Assembly (NCBI GenBank): GCA_002162955.1
Contig: MABD01000034.1
Coordinates: forward strand, 1 to 64,000
DNA: 64,000 bases
Source: Gammaproteobacteria bacterium 45_16_T64
Lineage (GTDB): Bacteria > Pseudomonadota > Gammaproteobacteria > Pseudomonadales > Ketobacteraceae
Reading direction: 5' to 3'
The notes beneath the pieces were generated by a model, which did no database searches, was not told where the DNA came from, and saw only the letters and a list, made by a program, of their open reading frames with translations. The position numbers were made by a program, and so were the translations under genes. Every line of letters starts with the position of its first letter. Positions within the stretch are counted from its first letter, which is position 1. Of the stretch, positions 17,337 through 26,446 are shown one piece after another.

Positions 17337-20300
17337 CTACATTGCCTCAGCATCCAAATCCTCCTCCAAATGGTGTGTTGATACCACACCAAAATCCTCC
17401 AGTATTGCGTATAAACAGGGCACTACAAATAATACTAAGAATGTAGAACTACCTATGCCAAAGACAATACTTGTCGTTAACGGAATCAGTATTTGGGCAT
17501 GTAGACTGGTTTCGAATAACAGTGGCGTCATGCCTGCGATAGTCGTTAGGGAGGTTAATACCACCGCTCGGAACCGGTCATGACTGGCTTTAGCCGCCGC
17601 GTCATGTACCGTCATGCCTTCTGCCACTCGGTTTTTAGCGAAAATAACCAGTAATATCGAATCATTTACCACAATACCCGCAAGAGACACAAAACCCAGC
17701 ATGGATGGCATAGTGATATCTAAGCCCATGATGAGATGCCCCCAGATAACACCAATAAGCGCCAATGGAATATTCACGATGACAATAAGCGGCTCAATAT
17801 ACGAGTGAAACTGAACACTTAACAAAATGAAGATTACAAATAACCCAAGAATAAAGGCCCGCTGCATAGAGTCCTGCGTGACTTTCGAATTCTTCGCCTC
17901 TCCTTGCAATTCGATTGTTACATTAGGAAAATCTTTACGTAACGTTGGCAAGTAGTTATTTTGAAAGTCCTTAATGACTGCCGCGGTGTTATTCAGATCC
18001 GTATCAACATCGCCATACAATGTCACTGCCCGTTGATTATTGATACGATGAATACGGGATACGCTGCGTGTCATGGTAATATCCGCTACCGTCGATAATG
18101 GTATAACCTTTCCTGTATTGGGATGTATCACCGGGAAATTATCAAAATCTGCCAGGCTATCACGAGAGGACTCCGCTAAAATCACGCTAACTTCTATCGT
18201 TTCCAAACCCACATTAGTCTCAAGTACTTTACTGCCTTGATAAGCTGCCCGCATTTGCGATGCAATCACTTTAGAATCCAAGCCTAATGCAAATGCCCCA
18301 GGTTTTAGCTGCAAGGTGAACTCTGGCTTTCCAGGCCTAAGATCATCCATCAGATTGGTGACACCGGGATAACCGGACAACCAATTCTGCAAGGCGTAAG
18401 AGGCTTCTGATAGTTCATCTAAATCCTCCCCAAGCAATCGAATATAGATAGCTCTCCCTGCTGGACCAATCGCCGGTTCTTTTATAGAAATAGACTGCGC
18501 GCTGGGAACAATACCAATTTTTTCTCGCCACTGTGTTATAAATTGATTCATTTTGATCGGACGTTCTTCCGACTCCAACATATCAACCGTTAGCGTCGCC
18601 AAGTGTGCCCCGGTTTCAAAGGCATCGGAATTTTCATTGTAATTCACGGTAACCGACTTAATCAGCGGTAACGCTTCGCTCATCTCGTGCTCAGTCATGA
18701 CCCCTTTTTCGGTCGACCTTAATGCTAACAAGACATCATCAACGACGGACTGCGTTTTTTCATTAGAGGTTCCTGCCGGCATGAGTATTCTCGCTTGTAC
18801 AATATCCCCTTCCAGATCCGGAAATGCGGCGAACTTAACAATTCCGGATGCAAGCATTCCCACCGATAAGACAAACAACCCCATCACTGATCCAACAAAT
18901 AGATAACGGTAACGAATTAATTGCCCCACCCATCGATCCATACCCAACCGAAGATTCTCAAACCAGTCTTCAAACCCCTTACGAAACGGGTGCATCACAT
19001 TGTCTTTTCCTTTCTCAAGAGCGTGATACAAATGATTAGGAAGGATGAAAAATGCTTCAATTAAAGACACCACAATAACCGAAATCAAAACAATCGGTAT
19101 AACCCGTAATACCTGACCAATATCGCCCTTAAGAAAGAGTAGCCCGACAAAAATAGACACAGTGGTCAAGAAAGAAGAAAACACCCCATTGGCAACCTTT
19201 CTTGCACCATCTACCGCCGCTTCCAGTGGTTTTTTACCTAATCGTAACTGCGTTGCAATGCTCTCACTGATTACGATGGCATCATCCATCAAGATACCCA
19301 AGGCCAATAACAGCGCGACCATCGATAACATATTGATGGTAATGCCCATATTACCTAACACAAAGGCGCTCGCTAAAAACGAGACAGGCAAGCCCATGAC
19401 CACCCAAAAAGCATACCGAGACCCAAAGAATAACCACATCACCAAAAATACCAGTATCAAACCCTGCAATGCGTTAGAACCCAACAGACTGATACGCCCA
19501 CTGACTACACTGGTATAATCCTGGGTGAGATAAAATGACACGCCATCCGGCAGACGTGATTCTTCTTCCTGAATAAACTGCTTTACGCGGTTAAGTACTC
19601 GAAGACTGTCATCAATGGTATTCTTTTTGATCTTGAGAAATGCCGCCGCCTGCCCATTAAGCTCTGCACGCTGCGCTTGCACTTCAAAGTCAGGAACGAT
19701 GTTAGCAATGTCCCCTAATCGAACTTCATTACCCTGGTCACCCCGCAATACCACCAGAGACGATAATTCATCAACAGATCGACGTTCATCACTTAATCGA
19801 ATCTGATAATCCCGTAACGGTGTCTTAACATCGCCAACAGGCAAATCCACATCCTGACTGGAGATCACTTGCGATATATCTTGAAGACTCAGGCCAAGCT
19901 CTCTCAACTTATGTTGCGATATTTGAACTTGAAATTGACGATTAGAAAACCCCTGAATTTCTACCAATGGGATACCTGAAAATTGTAACATGCGTTGCTT
20001 CGTTTCTTCCGCAAGTCGTTTCAACTCAGGTCGTGTAAGATCGGCTGTAAGCGCAACAGTTATTACTTCTTGCGTTCGTCCTAGTTCTTTTATCGTGGGA
20101 ACTTCTGCATCACCTGGAAAATTATCGATACCGTCTACTGCGGAATTCACGTCATCTAAGAATTGAGTAAAATTACCCGATTCAAACATTTTTATGGTCA
20201 TAATACCGAGCGATGTTCTTGCTTGGCAGCGCTTCTCCTCGATAAAACTAATACCATCAAGTGCATCTTCTAGGGGTTTACAAATACCCGTTTCCACATC

Positions 20301-20465
20301 ACTGGGGGCTGCACCAGGGTACGCAACACGTACTTCCACCTCAAAGGATTTCACTTCAGGGAAGGTTTCTCTCTTAATCGACGGCAAGGATAATATACCC
20401 GCCAACAAAAACATCACCATAAGCAAGTTAGCTGCTGTCGGGTGTTTTGCAAAAAATTTAATCAT
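17337..20465 (-). CDS. RND efflux permease
   Basis: A 1042-residue inner-membrane proton-driven efflux pump of the HAE-RND type. It has a first membrane helix at residues 12-30, two large periplasmic porter domains and two blocks of about five further helices. The proton-relay Asp pair is visible in GILMDDAIVISES. It forms an operon with the periplasmic adaptor (62 bases upstream) and the TetR gene. No outer-membrane factor is encoded here, so a TolC-type channel elsewhere must be used. Substrate unknown. Confidence 0.95.
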   Translation of the reverse strand: MIKFFAKHPTAANLLMVMFLLAGILSLPSIKRETFPEVKSFEVEVRVAYPGAAPSDVETGICKPLEDALDGISFIEEKRCQARTSLGIMTIKMFESGNFTQFLDDVNSAVDGIDNFPGDAEVPTIKELGRTQEVITVALTADLTRPELKRLAEETKQRMLQFSGIPLVEIQGFSNRQFQVQISQHKLRELGLSLQDISQVISSQDVDLPVGDVKTPLRDYQIRLSDERRSVDELSSLVVLRGDQGNEVRLGDIANIVPDFEVQAQRAELNGQAAAFLKIKKNTIDDSLRVLNRVKQFIQEEESRLPDGVSFYLTQDYTSVVSGRISLLGSNALQGLILVFLVMWLFFGSRYAFWVVMGLPVSFLASAFVLGNMGITINMLSMVALLLALGILMDDAIVISESIATQLRLGKKPLEAAVDGARKVANGVFSSFLTTVSIFVGLLFLKGDIGQVLRVIPIVLISVIVVSLIEAFFILPNHLYHALEKGKDNVMHPFRKGFEDWFENLRLGMDRWVGQLIRYRYLFVGSVMGLFVLSVGMLASGIVKFAAFPDLEGDIVQARILMPAGTSNEKTQSVVDDVLLALRSTEKGVMTEHEMSEALPLIKSVTVNYNENSDAFETGAHLATLTVDMLESEERPIKMNQFITQWREKIGIVPSAQSISIKEPAIGPAGRAIYIRLLGEDLDELSEASYALQNWLSGYPGVTNLMDDLRPGKPEFTLQLKPGAFALGLDSKVIASQMRAAYQGSKVLETNVGLETIEVSVILAESSRDSLADFDNFPVIHPNTGKVIPLSTVADITMTRSVSRIHRINNQRAVTLYGDVDTDLNNTAAVIKDFQNNYLPTLRKDFPNVTIELQGEAKNSKVTQDSMQRAFILGLFVIFILLSVQFHSYIEPLIVIVNIPLALIGVIWGHLIMGLDITMPSMLGFVSLAGIVVNDSILLVIFAKNRVAEGMTVHDAAAKASHDRFRAVVLTSLTTIAGMTPLLFETSLHAQILIPLTTSIVFGIGSSTFLVLFVVPCLYAILEDFGVVSTHHLEEDLDAEAM

Positions 20466-20526
20466 GACATTACCTACTTAATCGTATTACACGCAATGGA
20501 TGGTTTATAAAAGGCAGACCCACTGA

Positions 20527-21894
20527 TTAGGGTTGGGCCACCCATTGCTCTATATTTTTTTGCATAGTGACATCATCAAATGGTGCTAACTTCATACCAT
20601 TCACAGCAGGGAATAGATCCGACACAACCAATCGCTGACCTTCTTCAAAGCCTTCTTTAAATAATGCAACCGACCCGAATTGATAATCTGGCTCCACAGT
20701 AATTTTCTGAAGTTCATCAGGATTTTCAGTTGATACGGTATATACAGAACCCTCATGTAACGCATCACGCGGCAACACGAAAAAAGGTTGAGGTTGTGAA
20801 CGTATTATCACTTCCGTATACATCTCTGCTATCAACGGAGGCCGAACACCCGGTTGTACTTTTTGATAGGGGTTTTCAACACTCACCATAATCCCCAAGG
20901 TACGTGTCGATGGGTCAAGATTATCGCTAATACGTTCTACTTTTGCTGGCCATCGAATATCAGGATTTTCGGCTAATCTAACTTCGGCTTCCACACCTAA
21001 CATCTCGAATATTTGGCTAGCGCTGAATGACAACACGGTCTTTTCAAATGGCATTTGTCCTTGCGGCATGGTCCTTGCCAGGGACTGAAAACGTTCTACT
21101 GGAAGCTGCACATTGATCAATACTTTGTTTATCGTTTGGGTAGAAAACAGACCGGCGCCTTGGGAAACGAATTGATTTTCCTCTACCGATAAATCAGTAA
21201 TACGTCCATCAAACGGCATCACTATCTGTGTTCTCTCCAGATTACGTTGCTGAGTCTCCACCGATGCTTCAGAGATAATAATCTTTGCGAGCATCACATC
21301 ACGCTGAGCCGGCAAGGTATTTAGCTGATTTTGTAGATTCTGCACTTCCTGTTTCAACTGAATCACAGCGCTTTGCTGGCTATCAACATTCGATTGAGAA
21401 ATCGACTTCTTCTTCAGAAGGTTTTGCATTCGAGCCAATTCTTTATTTGCCAGAGTCAATTTCTGCTTAACTAGCGATAGATTGACCTTTACATCATCCA
21501 AGTTCAGGTCTAATTCGCGAAGATTCGCTTTACTTACCGCGACATCCGCTTTTGCCTGCTGTAACGCTAAACGATAATCCCGATCATCGACCGTTAACAC
21601 TAACGTATCTTTCGCAATCAGCTCCCCTTTACGCAATTGGGGATGAATATATGTCACCGCACCATTGATTTCAGCCTTTAGGTTAAGAAGCACATCCGGT
21701 TCCACCACGCCGTAGCCAGTTATCGTCGGGGCTATAGAGTATTGCTTAAGCGTAATGACATTCACCGGGACCGCTTTCTTAGCATTATTAGTATGCTCCA
21801 TTGCCGGTCGAGACTTTACCAACACTACGGATATCACAATGCCTGCAACAAGCGCCATAAATAATGCACGTCGTTTTTGTAATAGTTCTTTCAT
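20527..21894 (-). CDS. RND periplasmic adaptor (membrane fusion protein)
   Basis: A 455-residue HlyD/MexA-like adaptor. An N-terminal membrane anchor (about residues 13-30) is followed by a lipoyl half-domain, a long coiled-coil hairpin (about residues 110-200, rich in Leu, Gln, Lys), the second lipoyl half, a beta-barrel domain and a membrane-proximal domain. It bridges the RND pump and the outer-membrane channel. Its ATG overlaps the TetR stop codon by one base (TAATG), so regulator, adaptor and pump are one transcript. Confidence 0.93.
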   Translation of the reverse strand: MKELLQKRRALFMALVAGIVISVVLVKSRPAMEHTNNAKKAVPVNVITLKQYSIAPTITGYGVVEPDVLLNLKAEINGAVTYIHPQLRKGELIAKDTLVLTVDDRDYRLALQQAKADVAVSKANLRELDLNLDDVKVNLSLVKQKLTLANKELARMQNLLKKKSISQSNVDSQQSAVIQLKQEVQNLQNQLNTLPAQRDVMLAKIIISEASVETQQRNLERTQIVMPFDGRITDLSVEENQFVSQGAGLFSTQTINKVLINVQLPVERFQSLARTMPQGQMPFEKTVLSFSASQIFEMLGVEAEVRLAENPDIRWPAKVERISDNLDPSTRTLGIMVSVENPYQKVQPGVRPPLIAEMYTEVIIRSQPQPFFVLPRDALHEGSVYTVSTENPDELQKITVEPDYQFGSVALFKEGFEEGQRLVVSDLFPAVNGMKLAPFDDVTMQKNIEQWVAQP

Positions 21895-22544
21895 TATTTC
21901 ACCTTACTACTGTTGTCGATAGGATCAAAAACACCCACGGTAAATACGTTATAAATATGATCTGCCCAAGCATCGCTACAAATATCTGCCCGTGAGATAT
22001 CCCACGCCCTCTCTCGAACAGGTTCAGCCATAAATGGCATCAATATCATATTCAGCAAAGAAAAAGCGCACCACTGCGGGTCTAACTCTGGCCGAATACG
22101 CCCTGCCGCCTGTTCCTGTTCAATTAATGTCGGTAGAAAAGCGCGCATCTGCATTGGAAACAATTCAATAAAGCGCTTACCCAGCATTCCAGCTTCACCA
22201 ATGATATCGTCGATAATAAATCGACTGAGAGCATCGTTTTCTTGTAGGTAACCCAGCATGGTGACAATAAAACCTTTCAAAGGATCGTCACTTTTTGTCA
22301 CCAGCTTTAAGGCGGAGAAGTGTTGCACTGACAACTCTTCTAACATCGCAAGAAATAACCCTTCTTTGCTTCCAAAATAATAGCTAATCATTGCCGATTG
22401 CATACCCGCTTCCGCTGCCAACTCCCGGATAGTGATATTTTGAAAGCTCTTTTGTTTCATTAGCCGATGCGCGACCGCAATCAGCTTGTCCTTTCGCTCT
22501 TGCTGAACTTCGGGGTCTTGAGGCCGCCCGCGGTTATTGGCCAT
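21894..22544 (-). CDS. TetR-family repressor of the RND operon
   Basis: A 216-residue TetR/AcrR regulator. The helix-turn-helix is at about residues 38-60 (ITIRELAAEAGMQSAMISYYFGSKEGLF); the rest is a helical ligand domain. It is the first gene of the efflux operon, and a 17-bp palindrome lies 16 bases before its start codon, so it very likely represses its own operon and is released by a pump substrate. The start ATG has an AGGAT ribosome-binding site. Confidence 0.93.
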   Translation of the reverse strand: MANNRGRPQDPEVQQERKDKLIAVAHRLMKQKSFQNITIRELAAEAGMQSAMISYYFGSKEGLFLAMLEELSVQHFSALKLVTKSDDPLKGFIVTMLGYLQENDALSRFIIDDIIGEAGMLGKRFIELFPMQMRAFLPTLIEQEQAAGRIRPELDPQWCAFSLLNMILMPFMAEPVRERAWDISRADICSDAWADHIYNVFTVGVFDPIDNSSKVK

Positions 22545-22560
22545 AACGAAAATCCTACCT

Positions 22561-22596
22561 GGCTATTTAGTTGATCACTTGATTAATTAAATAGCC
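22561..22596. promoter_or_regulatory. palindromic TetR operator
   Basis: Arms GGCTATTTAGTTGATCA and TGATTAATTAAATAGCC are inverted copies over 17 bp with two mismatches and a 2-base centre. The site lies 16 bases upstream of the TetR start codon, where a bound repressor would block the RND operon promoter. Confidence 0.7.
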
Positions 22597-22634
22597 AGAT
22601 GGATCAAATAACAAGTAACAAATTGCAACTTCTC

Positions 22635-22648
22635 TGTGAATATTCACA
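22635..22648. promoter_or_regulatory. 14-bp perfect palindrome
   Basis: TGTGAATATTCACA is a perfect palindrome. It resembles a CRP site (TGTGA-N6-TCACA), but the gap is four bases instead of six, so a CRP assignment is not supported; another dimeric regulator is possible. Confidence 0.4.
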
Positions 22649-23001
22649 CAATATCAAACTGAACTGTTCAAGATAGAACTTCACAGTGATAAGGACGTTG
22701 TGGAACAATATAATTTATTCTTATATTACAATGACTTAGTGAAGAATTCTGCACTTTTAAGCGCTTCACCGCATTATTACTACAATGTAGCCACCCCAAG
22801 TAACACTCACTGTTCACATCAAATAGGTCTCGAGATTAGCCAACACAAAATGACCAGCGCTAGAGCCCCACACAATCGTAGACTCAAAGGATCCCTCGGT
22901 GTCTCCTTGGTCATATCTGTAGCCAGCCATGGCGTTTTTTTGTAAAATAGCGGCTACACTTCTGATACAGTCCTGACGATATTTTTTAGTAAAGGTGGCG
23001 A

Positions 23002-23604
23002 ATGCGCTATAGCAAAGAACATAAAGCAGAAACTAAAGCTAAAATTTTAAAAGCTGCGCTAGGTAAATTTCGCTCAGAGGGCTACGGTGGAATAGGCATC
23101 GATGGAATAACCAAAGCAGCGGGCGTCACGTCGGGAGCTTTTTATACCCATTTCGGATCAAAGGCCGATGCCTTTCGTGGCACGGTTGTCGAGGGATTAG
23201 AGCAACTTCGTATTGCGATTGAGAATAATCGTGATGAAGGTGATAAGGATTGGCTAGCAAATTTTGCCACATGGTACCTTTCTTTACCAAAAGCCCGCAC
23301 AAAAACCGATCCAGATTGTTTACTACCAATGCAAGGTGGATGCGCACTACCTACACTTACCCCAGAAGTTGTACGTGCAGGTAAAGAAACACAATCCGCC
23401 TACCAACAAGAAATCAAGGAAATCATTAACGCCATCAATCTTGGATTATCGGATGATGTTAAGAATAAACAACAATTCTCCTGGTCAATGCTTGCGATGC
23501 TTATCGGTGGCGTCACCCTAGCTAGATCAGTGCGCGACAGGAAGGTCGCGGCGGAAATATCCGACGCGATACTACAATCGATTAACGATCTACAAAATAA
23601 ATAG
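23002..23604 (+). CDS. TetR/AcrR-family regulator
   Basis: A 200-residue TetR regulator with an N-terminal helix-turn-helix (about residues 28-50; GIDGITKAAGVTSGAFYTHFGSK). The ligand domain contains two nearby cysteines (DCLLPMQGGC, about residues 107-116), as in TetR proteins that sense electrophiles, though this is only a resemblance. The ATG is preceded by AAAGGTGG. It is convergent with gloA, 39 bases away. Target genes unknown; the adjacent gloA and efflux operon are candidates. Confidence 0.9.
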   Translation: MRYSKEHKAETKAKILKAALGKFRSEGYGGIGIDGITKAAGVTSGAFYTHFGSKADAFRGTVVEGLEQLRIAIENNRDEGDKDWLANFATWYLSLPKARTKTDPDCLLPMQGGCALPTLTPEVVRAGKETQSAYQQEIKEIINAINLGLSDDVKNKQQFSWSMLAMLIGGVTLARSVRDRKVAAEISDAILQSINDLQNK

Positions 23605-23643
23605 AGGGCCGTCTAGAAATTTCGACAATCCTAACCTCATACA

Positions 23644-24093
23644 CTAAAAAAACCACTCATCTGCACATTGGATGAGTTCGATTTTATAGCCATTGGGATC
23701 CACTACGAACGCAATAATGTCCTCACCTCCTTTTAGCGGGCCTGCTTCACGCACAACCTCCCCCCCTAACAGCTTGATATCTTCACATACGCTGTAGCAG
23801 TCATCAACACCAATAGCAATATGCCCGTATGCATTCCCCATATCGTAAGCGGTAGTACCGTAATTATAAGTAAGCTCTAGTACGCATGTCGATTCTTCCT
23901 CAGCATACCCTAGGAAAGCAAGTGTGTACTCCGCATTAGAATTATCAAATATCCGTATCAACGTCATACCCAGCACATCTCTATAGAAGTGAATGGATTT
24001 CTCCAAATCACCCACTCTTAACATCGTGTGCAGCATTCGTCTTTTCGTGTAACCGAACGACTTATCGCCTAGTATATTCTGAGCCATTCCCAT
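23644..24093 (-). CDS. gloA: lactoylglutathione lyase (glyoxalase I)
   Basis: Converts the hemithioacetal of methylglyoxal and glutathione to S-lactoylglutathione in the cytoplasm. Two VOC half-folds are visible in the 149-residue protein: LHTMLRVGDLEKSIHFY and GHIAIGVDDC. Metal ligands are the His in LHTMLR, Glu in LELTYN, His in GHIAI and Glu in KIELIQ. The N-terminus is about 18 residues longer than in E. coli GloA. I keep ATG 24093 because AAGGA lies just upstream, although a start at the second Met is possible. Confidence 0.93.
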   Translation of the reverse strand: MGMAQNILGDKSFGYTKRRMLHTMLRVGDLEKSIHFYRDVLGMTLIRIFDNSNAEYTLAFLGYAEEESTCVLELTYNYGTTAYDMGNAYGHIAIGVDDCYSVCEDIKLLGGEVVREAGPLKGGEDIIAFVVDPNGYKIELIQCADEWFF

Positions 24094-24177
24094 TTTTCCT
24101 TACCAATTTTACCGACAGGTTAACCGAATCATTGAAAAAATATCCAGTCATTCAAAAAAATCAAATAACGTACTGAC

Positions 24178-24204
24178 AAAAAGGGGCCAGCAATAACTGG
24201 CCCC
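24178..24204 (-). terminator. intrinsic terminator of the beta-propeller gene
   Basis: GGGGCCAG / CTGGCCCC stem with a 6-base loop, followed on the minus strand by TTTTT, 28 bases after the stop codon of the propeller gene at 24232. Confidence 0.9.
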
Positions 24205-24231
24205 CTCCAACATACATTTATAAGCGTCTAA

Positions 24232-25521
24232 TTAATCACTATTATCATCATCGCCTTCATCATCACTAACAGTACTACTCGGAACGGTAACGGTTGAGGT
24301 CGCCAGCGTATGCGCCCCATCCTTATTCGTCGCAGTATAGGTGATGGTGTAGATTCTATCTGTATCAGAATCGTTCAAGGTATCAAGTTTAAACTTCATA
24401 TCTCTCTCGCCGAACCTAGCATTTTTTACCAGATCGTCGATATCCAAATCTGGATCATTCACCGTAATTGAAACAAGCTCAACCTTTGGTCTTCTATCTG
24501 TAAAGTCGCTAATTCTTCGGTGAACCTTGATTTTGGTGAATTGTTCCTCACTATCGACAACAACAGCAGGACACGCATCGACTAGAAATTCAGGACGTGG
24601 TGAAAAAGTAAGTCCTCTCGGTGCGACAAAACCACTAGGGATATCATTCGCAATCACATCAATAAACTCTCCGGTGACACGATCGTAATGTAAGATGTTA
24701 TTTGTATTAGAGCTAACTACATACAAGTCACTATTTTCACCACCAAAACGTATTGCCCTCGGACTATCCATCCCTCCACTTCCTGGCGGTACGAAAACAT
24801 CGATAAATTCGCCAGTTTTACCATCATAGCGAATAACTGCACTTGTACCTGAGCTACTTGTATAAAGATTTCCGTCTGGGCCAAATTCTAAGCCCACTGG
24901 CACCACAACTCCTCCGCTCCCCGGGGGAACGAAAGCACCCAAGTACTCCTTAGTTTCTAAATCATAGCGAAGAATGCTATTGGTATAACCACTCGCGATA
25001 TACATATAGTCATCGTCGAATGTTTGCATAAACGGACCATCAAGATCGCTCGTTGCAGCATCCGCAAAAACATCGATAAATTTTCCGTCCTCGTCAAAAC
25101 GTATTACTTGATTATTCGCCAGATCGCCGACGTAAACTAATCCATCAGGTCCAAAGTTGGGTGCGGTTGGATTCGTTAACCCCCCCTCTCCAGATTCAAT
25201 AAAAACGCCAAGATATTCTCCAGTTTTACTGTTGTAACGTAACACTTCTCCAGTATTAAAACTTGCTACGAATAAATCCCCATTAAAACCGATTTGTGAC
25301 GCAAAAGGACCGTCCACTCCCGCGATTACACCGAGAAAATCTCCCGTATCCTCATTAAATCTCATGACCTCATTAGTACCAAAACTGCTTATGTAAAAAT
25401 CCGCGACTGCCACCGGAGCAATCATAACGTTTGTCGCAAGAATAATAGGTATCATCATTAACTTTTTCTTGGCGTTAACTTTCTCAATTAGTCGGTTTTT
25501 AACATTGGTTAATTTAAGCAT
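24232..25521 (-). CDS. exported beta-propeller with Ig-like tail (paralogue 1)
   Basis: A 429-residue exported protein. A signal peptide (about residues 1-40, ending AVAD) is followed by six or so repeats of about 45 residues, each ending in phrases such as RYDGKTGEFIDVF and starting with FGPDG, the pattern of an NHL/Vgb-type beta-propeller. Residues 320-415 look like an Ig-like domain (YTITYTATNKDGAHTLATSTVTV), then an acidic tail. It is clearly paralogous to the gene at 26447-27775, sharing repeats and tail. No catalytic motif is visible. Its 5' region holds two large palindromes and it is divergent from the tautomerase gene. Confidence 0.8.
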   Translation of the reverse strand: MLKLTNVKNRLIEKVNAKKKLMMIPIILATNVMIAPVAVADFYISSFGTNEVMRFNEDTGDFLGVIAGVDGPFASQIGFNGDLFVASFNTGEVLRYNSKTGEYLGVFIESGEGGLTNPTAPNFGPDGLVYVGDLANNQVIRFDEDGKFIDVFADAATSDLDGPFMQTFDDDYMYIASGYTNSILRYDLETKEYLGAFVPPGSGGVVVPVGLEFGPDGNLYTSSSGTSAVIRYDGKTGEFIDVFVPPGSGGMDSPRAIRFGGENSDLYVVSSNTNNILHYDRVTGEFIDVIANDIPSGFVAPRGLTFSPRPEFLVDACPAVVVDSEEQFTKIKVHRRISDFTDRRPKVELVSITVNDPDLDIDDLVKNARFGERDMKFKLDTLNDSDTDRIYTITYTATNKDGAHTLATSTVTVPSSTVSDDEGDDDNSD

Positions 25522-25578
25522 TATAACACTCCATATCCCTATAAAAGGCTAAAAAATAATAAACCGTATAGAACAGAT

Positions 25579-25632
25579 GAGCTAATATCTTTTTATAGAT
25601 ACCACTTACTATCTATAAAAAGATATTAGCTC
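25579..25632. repeat. perfect 23-bp inverted repeat
   Basis: Arms at 25579-25601 and 25610-25632 are exact inverted copies (GAGCTAATATC at the outer end, TATAGATA at the inner end) around the 8-base centre CCACTTAC. It lies 58 bases upstream of the propeller start and would form a very stable hairpin in its leader RNA. Confidence 0.85.
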
Positions 25633-25705
25633 CAGATATAACTTATTGTCAATAAAAGTCGGTACATTTATTCCGTACTGTAACCTAATTAACACAAATT
25701 CATGT

Positions 25706-25749
25706 TAATAGTTTACATAGGGAGAATCCGTATCCTATGTAAACTATTA
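25706..25749. repeat. perfect 16-bp inverted repeat
   Basis: TAATAGTTTACATAGG at 25706-25721 and its inverse at 25734-25749, with a 12-base centre; outer GTTAA/TTAAC extend it with a small bulge. The core GTAAACTATTAGG also occurs at about 29908-29921, just after the SMP-30-like gene. Confidence 0.8.
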
Positions 25750-25915
25750 GGTTAACCCACAAATATATAGATATGGGTTTGACAAAATAACGACGACAAC
25801 TTAATGTTAGATAGTGATCGATATCTATAGACAATAAGACGATCAATTTATTTCGGTTTATTAACCAAATAATAACTATCAGCAATACAATTCACTCAAT
25901 TGAAAGGATTTTGAT

Positions 25916-26332
25916 ATGCCTCTTACACTAACGGTTACAGAAGGTGTTTTACCCACAGGAAAAGAGAAAGTTGCTTTCTCAAAACTTTGCGAGACGTTCC
26001 TACGTTGGCACGGACTAGAAGGCAATACAGTTATGACACCCAATGTTGTGGGTTCTATACACGTCATCCCGAAAGAACACACGTTTTCTGGAGCTGAAGA
26101 GTCGTCCGTTGCATTTATTGAGTGGAAAGTACCTTCTTTTGCGTTCGCAAATACCGAAATTCAGCAAGGATTCTTTGCAGAAGCAACCAGTATCGTTCAT
26201 GACCTCTCAGAGGGTAAGTTAGCTAAGGATAAGATATGGATTAACGTTCTGCATGCTGTAGATGGTGCATGGGGCATTGATGGCGATGCTCTAACTAACG
26301 ACCAATTAAAAGAAGCGATCTCAGCAGGATAG
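25916..26332 (+). CDS. tautomerase-superfamily enzyme
   Basis: A 138-residue protein starting MPLTLTV. After Met removal, Pro1 would be the catalytic amine of the tautomerase superfamily. The length, about twice a 4-oxalocrotonate tautomerase monomer, fits the fused-domain branch (cis-CaaD or MSAD-like). Members isomerise, dehalogenate or decarboxylate small unsaturated acids. The second half (IWINVLHAVDGAWGIDG) is also tautomerase-like. An AAAGGA ribosome-binding site precedes the ATG. In this neighbourhood a role in ring-fission or halo-acid metabolism is an inference. Confidence 0.7.
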   Translation: MPLTLTVTEGVLPTGKEKVAFSKLCETFLRWHGLEGNTVMTPNVVGSIHVIPKEHTFSGAEESSVAFIEWKVPSFAFANTEIQQGFFAEATSIVHDLSEGKLAKDKIWINVLHAVDGAWGIDGDALTNDQLKEAISAG

Positions 26333-26446
26333 TTAGCTAGTCCAATAGGATAGGATTGGCGGCAATTTTGAATGTTGCTAATCCCATCATCTCACCAATT
26401 CGCATCTTACTATATAAGCGACGTATATATCTAAAAGAGAAACCGC

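Larger units (their letters stand above)
22545..23001. other. divergent intergenic region between two TetR genes
   Basis: This 457-base gap holds the TetR operator at 22561-22596, a TGTGAATATTCACA palindrome at 22635-22648 and the promoter region of the TetR gene at 23002. A plus-strand reading frame at 22700-22945 is not convincing. I see nothing else. Confidence 0.6.
25522..25915. other. divergent intergenic region with large palindromes
   Basis: A 394-base A/T-rich gap between the propeller gene (minus) and the tautomerase gene (plus). It contains a 23-bp perfect inverted repeat (25579-25632) and a 16-bp one (25706-25749). No gene was found in it. Confidence 0.6.

Noticed and set aside
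22635-22648. CRP binding site
   Set aside because: TGTGA and TCACA are four bases apart, not six, so spacing is wrong for CRP; kept only as an unassigned palindrome.
22700-22945. 81-codon plus-strand frame between the two TetR genes
   Set aside because: GTG start, composition unlike its neighbours, no motif, and it would read into the promoter region of the next gene.
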